DNA from: Rickettsiales bacterium
Lineage (GTDB): Bacteria; Pseudomonadota; Alphaproteobacteria; Rickettsiales; UBA1997
Assembly (NCBI GenBank): GCA_031283795.1
Contig: JAITBB010000071.1
Coordinates: forward strand, 1-8,992
Direction of reading: 5' to 3'
DNA length: 8,992 nt
A program made the translations under genes and the position numbers. The notes below the pieces were generated by a model. The model was not told the origin of the DNA. It saw only the letters and a program-made list of their open reading frames with translations, and ran no database searches. How positions within the stretch are numbered: the stretch's first letter is position 1; each line of letters starts with the position of its first letter. Of the stretch, positions 1-4,883 are shown piece after piece.

Positions 1-409
1 TAGCCTTTACCATTTCATCGGATATATTCTCCGCCACAAGGTTCTCTAGAAACATTGCCCTGAGCAGACTATCTTTAGCCTCACTGAGCTTCTCCATATA
101 CTCCTTGGAGTTTGCCAGACCGCCGGCTTTGGCCTTTTCTAGGATTATTCTGTTATTAAAGATATCCACAGCAATGATTTTTTTCTCCTCTTCCTTCATG
201 CCATTCAGACTTATGTTTTGCCCGAAGTTCTTTCTAAAGTTTGCGAGATACTTATCCACCTCGGCCATTGTGATGTTCCCTTTGGTGGATGTAGCGAAAA
301 TCGCGTTGGAGTTAGACCTCCTCTCAATCTTAAAGTTTTTAAAGAGAAAGGCGCATGTCACCACTCCAAGTAATAAGGTGAGGGCCAGAATAAATCGTCT
401 ATTTTTCAT
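1..409 (-). CDS. SurA/PrsA-like periplasmic foldase (parvulin-type PPIase family), N-terminal part only
   Basis: The gene runs off the left edge, so only 136 N-terminal residues are visible and the reading frame stays open to the edge. Residues 6-23 are one hydrophobic segment after a basic MKNRR start, so the protein is either secreted or anchored by a signal-anchor. A Cys at 19 lacks a proper lipobox. Residues 43-136 follow the SurA/PrsA/PpiD N-terminal pattern: a 'GNITMAEVDKYL' segment like the 'G-x-I-T--E' start of SurA_N, then amphipathic helices ending in 'LENLVAENISDEMVKA'. This family chaperones exported or outer-membrane proteins, and its parvulin PPIase domain would lie outside the window. 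The ATG at 409 sits about 28 nt below the predicted transcription start; no strong ribosome binding site is seen. The foldase family is likely; which subfamily it is cannot be decided without the rest. Confidence 0.72.
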   Translation of the reverse strand, partial: MKNRRFILALTLLLGVVTCAFLFKNFKIERRSNSNAIFATSTKGNITMAEVDKYLANFRKNFGQNISLNGMKEEEKKIIAVDIFNNRIILEKAKAGGLANSKEYMEKLSEAKDSLLRAMFLENLVAENISDEMVKA

Positions 410-443
410 AAGTTTGTGCAAACAATGGATAAATTTGTCGATA

Positions 444-472
444 ATTGTAGGGACCTAATTTTCTTAAGTCAA
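444..472 (-). promoter_or_regulatory. Sigma70-type promoter of the foldase gene
   Basis: On the minus strand a TTGACT -35 box (472-467) is followed by a 17-bp spacer and a TACAAT -10 box (449-444). Transcription would start near 437, giving a leader of about 28 nt before the ATG at 409. Confidence 0.7.
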
Positions 473-501
473 TTACCTTTCGGAGAAGAATATTAATCGC
501 T

Positions 502-518
502 AGTTCCGGATCGGAACT
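502..518. repeat. Perfect 7-bp inverted repeat (hairpin or operator)
   Basis: AGTTCCG-GAT-CGGAACT is a perfect inverted repeat with a 3-nt centre. It lies between the divergent foldase and NuoF-like genes and has no T-tract, so it does not look like a terminator. Confidence 0.5.
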
Positions 519-542
519 GTAGTGCGACCTCGGGCGGTGCCA

Positions 543-554
543 GGGAAATTTCCC
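543..554. promoter_or_regulatory. 12-bp perfect palindrome upstream of the NuoF-like gene
   Basis: GGGAAATTTCCC is a perfect 12-bp palindrome, followed two bases later by a TTGACA hexamer (557-562) that lacks a matching -10 box at 16-18 bp. The palindrome centre is about 60 bp upstream of the start point predicted from the TATAAT at 597-602, a common place for an activator site. The regulator is unknown. Confidence 0.35.
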
Positions 555-578
555 GGTTGACAAAGGTAGAGATTAATT

Positions 579-617
579 TGTCACAGACATTGGGTGTATA
601 ATTTGTCGGACCTGACA
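579..617 (+). promoter_or_regulatory. Candidate promoter of the NuoF-like gene, with flanking TGTC/GACA inverted repeats
   Basis: A perfect TATAAT (597-602) would give a start near 609 and a leader of about 140 nt. No good -35 is seen at 17-18 bp. The -10 box is flanked by two short inverted repeats with the same arms: TGTC-3nt-GACA (579-589) and TGTC-6nt-GACA (604-617). A -10 box without a -35, between matching repeats, suggests control by an activator or repressor; this is inference. Confidence 0.35.
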
Positions 618-749
618 TCTGTATAGTGAGTGAAAAATAATGTGCCGCTCAATTTCGTATAGTCTACAGCAGTGAGGTGGTCCCTGGAAAAGAACTTGTT
701 TTTATCTGAACTCCTTCTATTACTGTTTCTATATCTAATGTAAAAATCT

Positions 750-1778
750 ATGGATAGAAAATTAGTACTGCAGAAGCTAGGGGACGCAAAGCTATTTGGT
801 AAGGGTGGCGCCGCCTTCCCAACGGCCACAAAGTGGGAGGGGGTCCTCGGAGCCGAGGGGGATATCAAATACATAATATGTAACTCATCCGAAGGAGAAC
901 TTGGTCTGTTTAAGGACCTCTTCATATGGAGGCACCATATGGACGTGGTATTTAGAGGTATAGAGTATGCCCTTGAATTTCTGGGAAACGCCGAGGTCTA
1001 TATCCATATAAACGAGTACTACTGGGACGAACTGAAGCCAAAGATATCGGAGTACATAAACAACTATCGGTGGGTCTATAAATTTCACCTATCCATCGAA
1101 AACCCATGCTACATAGGCGGCGAGGCCAGTGCACTGATGAACATTATAGAGAACGGGATTGCCCAGCCCAGGCCTAGAACCCATAGAACCGTTGTGAGGG
1201 GGTTATTCGACAAGCCGACAATGATGCAGAATGTCGAGACATTTTATGATGTGGCTAGAATTCTGGATGGGACCTATGATGATTCGAGATTTTCCTGTAT
1301 TTTTGGAGATGGAATCGGAAAGAAGTTTGTCACTAGACATAGAGTAGACGAAAAAATATCGGGTATTCTGGAACAGGCTGGAGTACGTCCGGGCCCAGAC
1401 CACTATGTTCAGGTGGGCGGCAGCGCAAGCGGTCCGGTTTATAGGGTAGATCAACTTGATCAAAATATAATGTCAGGAGCTGGAGCCATAGAAATTTTTG
1501 ACAGAAACAGGAGGGGTTTTCTATGGTTCATGAAGAGGCTCGGAGACTTTTACGGGAACGAGTCCTGTGGCAAGTGTAGAGGAAAGGAGTTCGCGACGAA
1601 TCTTAATAGCCTTATATCTACTCTAGAGAATGAACAGCAGGCTCTGGATAACATCCAAAACATGAAATCGTTGATTGACGATATGAGTAAAAAGACATTC
1701 TGTGGGCTCTGCAAGGGCCTGAAGAAACCTTTTGTTACCTATTGCAGCAACCTACTGGGAATGGATATGAATGAATAG
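750..1778 (+). CDS. NuoF/HydB-like FMN- and Fe-S-containing subunit (hydrogenase or NADH-dehydrogenase type)
   Basis: The 342 residues align with the 51-kDa flavoprotein NuoF/HydB/HoxF, which oxidises NAD(P)H through FMN and passes electrons into an Fe-S chain. Seen motifs are the glycine-rich FMN loop GKGGAAFPTATKW (17-29), CNSSEGELG (44-52, NADEGEPG in NuoF), YIGGEASAL (121-129), KPTMMQNVETF (155-165), a SLBB-like stretch around VQVGGSASG (220-228) and SCGKC (272-276). NuoF is usually about 420-440 residues; this one lacks about 50 before the FMN loop, and an in-frame TAA at 741 rules out an upstream start. It has no HydB-type thioredoxin-like or ferredoxin domains. The third cysteine of the CxxCxxC cluster motif is Lys279, while CGLC (318-321) has an extra cysteine. 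With the [FeFe] hydrogenase in the same window, an NADH-to-hydrogenase role is plausible. There is no clear Shine-Dalgarno. Confidence 0.82.
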   Translation: MDRKLVLQKLGDAKLFGKGGAAFPTATKWEGVLGAEGDIKYIICNSSEGELGLFKDLFIWRHHMDVVFRGIEYALEFLGNAEVYIHINEYYWDELKPKISEYINNYRWVYKFHLSIENPCYIGGEASALMNIIENGIAQPRPRTHRTVVRGLFDKPTMMQNVETFYDVARILDGTYDDSRFSCIFGDGIGKKFVTRHRVDEKISGILEQAGVRPGPDHYVQVGGSASGPVYRVDQLDQNIMSGAGAIEIFDRNRRGFLWFMKRLGDFYGNESCGKCRGKEFATNLNSLISTLENEQQALDNIQNMKSLIDDMSKKTFCGLCKGLKKPFVTYCSNLLGMDMNE

Positions 1779-1828
1779 ACGAACCTCTGCCCACCAGGGT
1801 GAGAATGCTGTAAACCAGATATCGAGGG

Positions 1829-1840
1829 AAACCGGGGTTT
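1829..1840. terminator. Weak hairpin between convergent genes
   Basis: AAACC-GG-GGTTT is a 5-bp inverted repeat between the NuoF-like gene and the end of rpoZ. No T-tract follows on either strand, so a terminator role rests mainly on position. Confidence 0.25.
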
Positions 1841-1841
1841 G

Positions 1842-2321
1842 TTAGAGGTCGCCACCTATGGACATTTCTTCGGTGGAATCGCCAATGCTATATTCCTCGT
1901 CTCCCTCCTCGCTGTCAATTTCGTCATCGGTCTCTTCCCCATCTACATCCTCTCTATCCTCCTGAGAGTCTCCAGAGGAGACGTTACTCTTCAGTCTAAA
2001 CCCCGACGACGATTCATCGCCATTATCATTGAAACCATTACCTCTGGAATCTTTGCTGCTCTTTGGGAACAGGTTATTGGTAAGTAGATCCTTCTTTATT
2101 TTCTCCTCCATCGACGGTATATCCAGTGATCCACTCCTAATCTCATAGAGAGTTTTATTTATACTTTTCCTGGCGAATTTCGAAACCTCCACGTCCGGTT
2201 TAGCCTTTGTTTGCAAGTCTCTGGCCCGATTCATGACAATGATTGCTAATCTAAATTTGTTTGGAACAACATCCAAACACTTCTCTACTGATACTGGTTT
2301 AACCACTACACTATCACTCAT
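1842..2321 (-). CDS. rpoZ: RNA polymerase omega subunit with long acidic C-terminal tail
   Basis: Omega binds the beta-prime subunit and helps assemble and stabilise RNA polymerase. Residues 9-36 follow the omega pattern: PVSVEKCLDVVP then NKFRLAIIVMNRARDL (21-36), compared with the usual N-R-F-x-L-V then R-A-R-x-L. Residues 51-66 carry the second conserved block, ending TLYEIRSGSL. The core ends near residue 80. Residues 85-159 are low-complexity and very acidic, with runs of D, E and S. The total of 159 residues is long against about 90 in E. coli; acidic omega tails are known in Alphaproteobacteria, as I recall. The ATG lies about 28 nt below a predicted promoter start. The gene converges with the NuoF-like gene, with a gap of 63 nt. 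Confidence 0.88.
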   Translation of the reverse strand: MSDSVVVKPVSVEKCLDVVPNKFRLAIIVMNRARDLQTKAKPDVEVSKFARKSINKTLYEIRSGSLDIPSMEEKIKKDLLTNNLFPKSSKDSRGNGFNDNGDESSSGFRLKSNVSSGDSQEDREDVDGEETDDEIDSEEGDEEYSIGDSTEEMSIGGDL

Positions 2322-2355
2322 TTACAATCACTATCGTTCTCTGGAATGTGACTAG

Positions 2356-2383
2356 ATGGTAATGAGGGGGAAGAATAAGTCAA
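2356..2383 (-). promoter_or_regulatory. Promoter of rpoZ
   Basis: On the minus strand TTGACT (2383-2378), a 16-bp spacer and TACCAT (2361-2356) form a -35/-10 pair. The predicted start near 2349 gives a leader of about 28 nt, like that of the foldase gene. Confidence 0.5.
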
Positions 2384-2425
2384 GTGTTTGGCTTTGCTGG
2401 AAAATTGCCGAGGGAAATTATTCTT

Positions 2426-2576
2426 CCGCCACTGGTTTCCGGAACTATCGATTAGGGTGGCGGTACTGCCGAACTGTTATTGAATATTCGAGGCCAATCG
2501 GCTATTCCATTTGTATCCGGTTCGGCCTTCCGGGAACCAATATTTTTATATTGGGGTAAACACAAATGTTTTTTTT
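2426..2576. other. Intergenic stretch dense in inverted repeats, possible structured RNA
   Basis: I find no credible gene between the rpoZ promoter and 2587, but the stretch is full of complementary segments. They are CCGCCAC (2426-2432) with GTGGCGG (2457-2463), GCCGA (2468-2472) with TCGGC (2498-2502), GGTTC (2519-2523) with GAACC (2534-2538), and CCAATAT-TTTT-ATATTGG (2537-2554). A run of eight T follows at 2569-2576. The last two hairpins share bases 2537-2538, so they cannot form together fully. A plus-strand small RNA or an attenuator-like element is possible. It matches no RNA family I know (tRNA, SRP RNA, tmRNA, RNase P RNA). Confidence 0.3.
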
Positions 2577-2586
2577 GTCCGGGTTA

Positions 2587-2615
2587 TTGATTTTACTCCG
2601 CAAATTGTTTATAAT
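2587..2615 (+). promoter_or_regulatory. Consensus promoter of the 454-residue protein gene
   Basis: TTGATT (2587-2592), a 17-bp spacer and TATAAT (2610-2615) make a near-consensus sigma70-type promoter. The start near 2622 gives a leader of about 26 nt before the ATG at 2648. Confidence 0.75.
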
Positions 2616-2635
2616 ATCTAACAATTAGATATTAT
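2611..2635. promoter_or_regulatory. Perfect 11-bp inverted repeat over the -10 box and start point: likely operator
   Basis: ATAATATCTAA (2611-2621), CAA, then TTAGATATTAT (2625-2635) is a perfect inverted repeat. The left arm covers five of the six -10 bases and the right arm begins just past the predicted start point. A protein bound here would block RNA polymerase, so I read it as a repressor operator. The nearby RHH-like protein is a candidate binder, which is inference. Confidence 0.55.
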
Positions 2636-2647
2636 TTGGATTAGGCG

Positions 2648-4012
2648 ATGTCAGAGTCTAAAGAGACAAATGTTAATAGCGGAGCAGACGGTTCTGAAGG
2701 GAAAGTTACCATACCAGAGGGTAATACCATACCAGAGGGTAATACTATACCAGAGGGTAATACCATACCAGAGGGTGAGTCCGCGACCAGTGGACAGATA
2801 AATTCAAAAGTGACAACCGCTCCTGGAACTGTCAGTTCCTCCAAAATTGAAACAAAGTCGCCGGGAACGGAGTCGCCGGGAACAAAGCCCGGCAGCCAGG
2901 AAGAACCTTATTTTCCATCAGCCAATGATGAAAGAAGACCTATGTCAGAGATACTGCCCCCTAAACCGGAGAGGAGACCTGAGATCACCGCTGCCATGAG
3001 AAAAAGTTTTATTGACAGCAGAATAAAAAGTGTTCCGACAAGTGAAGGGGAAGAAATAAATAGAACCAACCACGTCAGTGTTATGATCAATATGTTTGCT
3101 CTTTTTGGTCTGGAGAAGGAGGACGTAGAGGATGTTATAGAGGAAATGAAATCTGTTGCTACTATAAAAAATGAGTCTAAAAGGCAGGAGAGAATAAATG
3201 CACTAGTAAGCAGGGTGCAACTGCAGCTATCTGAGATGGCTGAGGAATCTATCGAGAAGAAAGAGTGTCTAGATGAGTACACTAAATACATTGCTACTAA
3301 TATGGAAAATGCGATCGCCTTTTTTAAACATTTTAATGATGTTACACATATCAAAAATGGCCCAGATCTGGACGTTATGAATTGCATATCCAACATTGAG
3401 ATGTATCGCGACTCTAATCCGAGCAAATGTGATAAGGAACTCATGCATGAACTGATTGATTCCATCCATAAGAAAAGTAAACAGTCAATTCTTCTTAACA
3501 GGGGTATCAATAAGCTCAATGAAAATGTGAGAGAGGTACAGCTGCAGAATGCTGACGTTGCTGAGAGAAATTTTGAAATGACGGAGGACACAGTAGCTGT
3601 CGGAGCGGCTGCCATAGCTACGATTTTCCCCCCGGCTTTGATATTTGCTGTTGTTGCCTATTTGTTCTACGCTAATGAGAATAAATACGCAAAGGAGGCA
3701 GTCTCCTTCATTGAAGGTAAGAGGAGGGAAGAGGTAGAGGAAATTGGAGGGAAGTTCAGAGAGACCACTGAGAAGACCAAAGGAGATACTATAGCCAAAG
3801 CCTCCAAAGGACGCAAGGAGGTGCTGGAGGAATTGAAAGAATCGGTTCCAGTTGATATGAGACCATTTCTCAAGGATATTATTTCTCCGCTGGCACACAA
3901 AGTTACGAGTACCGTTCTAGAATTAGAAAAAGGGGAAATAAAGGAGAGGGAAAGAGAGGAGGAGAAGAGAGAGAGAAGAAAGGGAAAAAATAAGGACGGG
4001 GAAAAGAAGTAG
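2648..4012 (+). CDS. Unrecognised repeat- and helix-rich protein with one hydrophobic segment
   Basis: I do not recognise this 454-residue protein. Residues 1-95 are polar, Pro/Gly/Ser/Thr-rich and probably disordered, with four TIPEGN-type hexapeptides (21-44) and two SPGTE/K pentapeptides (71-80). Residues 110-312 look mainly helical and amphipathic. Residues 315-341 form one long hydrophobic stretch with a central Pro-Pro (328-329), which could be one kinked membrane helix or a short hairpin. Residues 345-454 are highly charged, coiled-coil-like, ending in a Lys/Glu/Arg tail. There is no N-terminal signal peptide. This plan resembles secreted effectors or membrane-acting proteins of intracellular bacteria, but that is only a resemblance. 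The gene has a strong promoter with an operator-like palindrome, and its 3' end lies in a homopurine tract where another frame stays open to 4133. Confidence 0.75.
   Translation: MSESKETNVNSGADGSEGKVTIPEGNTIPEGNTIPEGNTIPEGESATSGQINSKVTTAPGTVSSSKIETKSPGTESPGTKPGSQEEPYFPSANDERRPMSEILPPKPERRPEITAAMRKSFIDSRIKSVPTSEGEEINRTNHVSVMINMFALFGLEKEDVEDVIEEMKSVATIKNESKRQERINALVSRVQLQLSEMAEESIEKKECLDEYTKYIATNMENAIAFFKHFNDVTHIKNGPDLDVMNCISNIEMYRDSNPSKCDKELMHELIDSIHKKSKQSILLNRGINKLNENVREVQLQNADVAERNFEMTEDTVAVGAAAIATIFPPALIFAVVAYLFYANENKYAKEAVSFIEGKRREEVEEIGGKFRETTEKTKGDTIAKASKGRKEVLEELKESVPVDMRPFLKDIISPLAHKVTSTVLELEKGEIKEREREEEKRERRKGKNKDGEKK
2708..2779 (+). repeat. Four tandem 18-bp repeats inside the 454-residue protein gene
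   Basis: Units 2708-2725, 2726-2743, 2744-2761 and 2762-2779 each encode TIPEGN, the last TIPEGE. The first two units are identical, the third has one silent change, and the fourth differs only at its end. Such near-identity suggests recent duplication, and the copy number may vary between strains. Confidence 0.92.
2858..2887 (+). repeat. Two tandem 15-bp repeats
   Basis: 2858-2872 and 2873-2887 both begin TCGCCGGGAAC and encode SPGTE and SPGTK in the same disordered N-terminal region as the hexapeptide repeats. Confidence 0.8.
3940..3990 (+). other. 51-nt uninterrupted homopurine tract
   Basis: Every base from 3940 to 3990 is A or G on the plus strand, and the tract ends in six A. It encodes the Lys/Glu/Arg tail of the 454-residue protein. 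None of the reading frames used here meets a stop within it, and such tracts can slip or form triplex DNA. Confidence 0.9.
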
Positions 4013-4133
4013 GAAGAAGACAGAAAAAAGAGATAATGAGGAGAGAGAACTAGAGAATCTTAGTAGATGTAGTGACGATATATCCGTTACACTCCTGAAT
4101 CATGATGAGTTAGGGCCTTCTAAAATAAAGTAA
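4011..4133 (+). pseudogene. Possible frameshifted C-terminal extension of the 454-residue protein
   Basis: The annotated protein stops at TAG 4010-4012. The frame one base on stays open through the purine tract and on to TAA 4131-4133, with a protein-like reading that ends SRCSDDISVTLLNHDELGPS then KIK. Losing one base in the purine tract, for example in the A-run 3985-3990, would join the two and add about 40 residues. This could be a recent indel, a sequencing error in a homopolymer, or chance: about 40 open codons is not rare enough to exclude coincidence. Confidence 0.3.
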
Positions 4134-4154
4134 AAAAACTAGAACGAACAGGGT

Positions 4155-4167
4155 CTAGAGAGTCTAG
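4155..4167. repeat. CTAGA-GAG-TCTAG inverted repeat just upstream of a promoter
   Basis: A perfect 5-bp inverted repeat with a 3-nt centre ends one base before the -35 box (4168). Its position fits a regulator site for the RHH-like gene, but it is short. Confidence 0.3.
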
Positions 4168-4196
4168 TTGACTTATATTTGGTTATAGAGTATAAT
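4168..4196 (+). promoter_or_regulatory. Consensus promoter of the RHH-like gene
   Basis: TTGACT (4168-4173), a 17-bp spacer and TATAAT (4191-4196) form a near-consensus promoter. The start near 4203 gives a leader of about 26 nt to the ATG at 4229 but only about 8 nt to the ATG at 4211. GGTTA (4181-4185) and TAACC (4197-4201) flank the -10 box as an inverted repeat, which could be an autoregulatory site. Confidence 0.75.
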
Positions 4197-4228
4197 TAAC
4201 CATTACATAAATGATAATGTGGGAAAAA

Positions 4229-4501
4229 ATGTCTAGCGATAAACAAAACGGGCCAGTTGTATCAATCAGTCAACCAATCTATGAGATTCTAGAGGTTATG
4301 GCTAATTGTTACAATGTAGATAAAGAATCTATTGTGGAAACGGCACTGAAAATGTTCTTCAACTGTGAGATTAAAATTGACAGGCTGAGAAGAGAGGGTA
4401 TAAATAGGGATGAAACATCTAGGTGTCGAACTATTGGTAACTCTCCGGATATGGAACAGAGTGAAATTGAGAATGTTGTGATCAATCTGAAATTTAGTTA
4501 G
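4229..4501 (+). CDS. Small ribbon-helix-helix-like DNA-binding protein
   Basis: This 90-residue protein (96 if started at 4211) has the order expected of a CopG/Arc-type ribbon-helix-helix fold near its N-terminus: a short strand PVVSISQ, helix A IYEILEVMANCYN, a turn at VDKES, and helix B IVETALKMFFN. The rest is polar, ends in VVINLKFS and has no match I recognise. RHH proteins act as dimers, often as repressors of their own operon or as antitoxins. No toxin partner follows: 4502-4883 has no good gene. I chose the ATG at 4229 because a GGGA precedes it by 4 nt and the leader then matches those of neighbouring genes; the ATGs at 4211 and 4217 are alternatives in the same frame. The likely role is regulator of the adjacent unknown gene, which is inference. 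Confidence 0.6.
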   Translation: MSSDKQNGPVVSISQPIYEILEVMANCYNVDKESIVETALKMFFNCEIKIDRLRREGINRDETSRCRTIGNSPDMEQSEIENVVINLKFS

Positions 4502-4860
4502 AGTCTGCTAACACTGCAAATTTTTCCACTAATCCTGTGGCAGGACTAGGGAAAATGTTCCTGCGAATAATAGTGGAACAGTATCAGAGGATAGGGGTAT
4601 ATTCCCTGGAGCAGAGATGAAATGTGTCAAATGAGAATCATGGAGCTATAGGCGTCCTGTTCTATCTACTCGAGAACGGTTGCGAATGGCTAATTATGCC
4701 AAAACACTCTGGGAACCGAGCAATAGCTATGGCGAGTAACTCTATATATGGTCACCGATCTCAGCAATTCTTTCCGGGACTACCTGTTTGGACCACCGGG
4801 GAGCGCACAGATTTGAACCCGGGAAATGTGTCTTGGTCATCAGAGATGTGATATAAACAT
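4502..4860. other. Gene-poor stretch with scattered CCGG-containing inverted repeats
   Basis: I see no supported gene here. A GTG-started frame at 4624-4851 (75 codons) has no ribosome binding site and an unconvincing composition, and another frame is open from 4498 to 4620 without a good start. Near the 3' end, GACCA-CCGGG (4791-4800) can pair with CCCGG (4818-4822) and TGGTC (4834-4838), with a bulge. It may be decayed coding DNA or untranslated sequence between the RHH-like gene and folD. Confidence 0.4.
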
Positions 4861-4863
4861 GTC

Positions 4864-4880
4864 CCGGAAGATTCTCCCGG
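4864..4880 (-). terminator. Hairpin just after folD
   Basis: On the minus strand CCGGGAG-AAT-CTTCCGG forms a 7-bp stem with one G-T pair, starting 3 nt after the folD stop codon. The following bases are only mildly T-rich, so termination may be weak. Confidence 0.4.
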
Positions 4881-4883
4881 TAC

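Noticed and set aside
105..458. Plus-strand 117-codon frame at the left edge
   Set aside because: It is the antisense shadow of the foldase gene, whose minus-strand translation is clearly protein-like and has its own promoter.
2356..2559. 67-codon plus-strand frame between rpoZ and the repeat protein
   Set aside because: It starts inside the rpoZ promoter, has no ribosome binding site, and its DNA is better explained as hairpins.
2708..2779. CRISPR-like direct repeats
   Set aside because: The 18-bp units abut without spacers and are in frame, so they are protein-coding tandem repeats.
2898..3615. Long minus-strand frames opposite the 454-residue protein
   Set aside because: They are antisense shadows with Ser/Leu-rich composition; the plus frame has a consensus promoter and in-frame tandem repeats.
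4801..4830. tRNA-like T-loop (GGTTCAAATC on the minus strand)
   Set aside because: The flanking bases do not form a T-stem and no anticodon arm or acceptor stem is found.
4624..4851. 75-codon frame upstream of the folD 3' end
   Set aside because: It has a GTG start, no ribosome binding site or promoter, odd composition and no recognisable motif.
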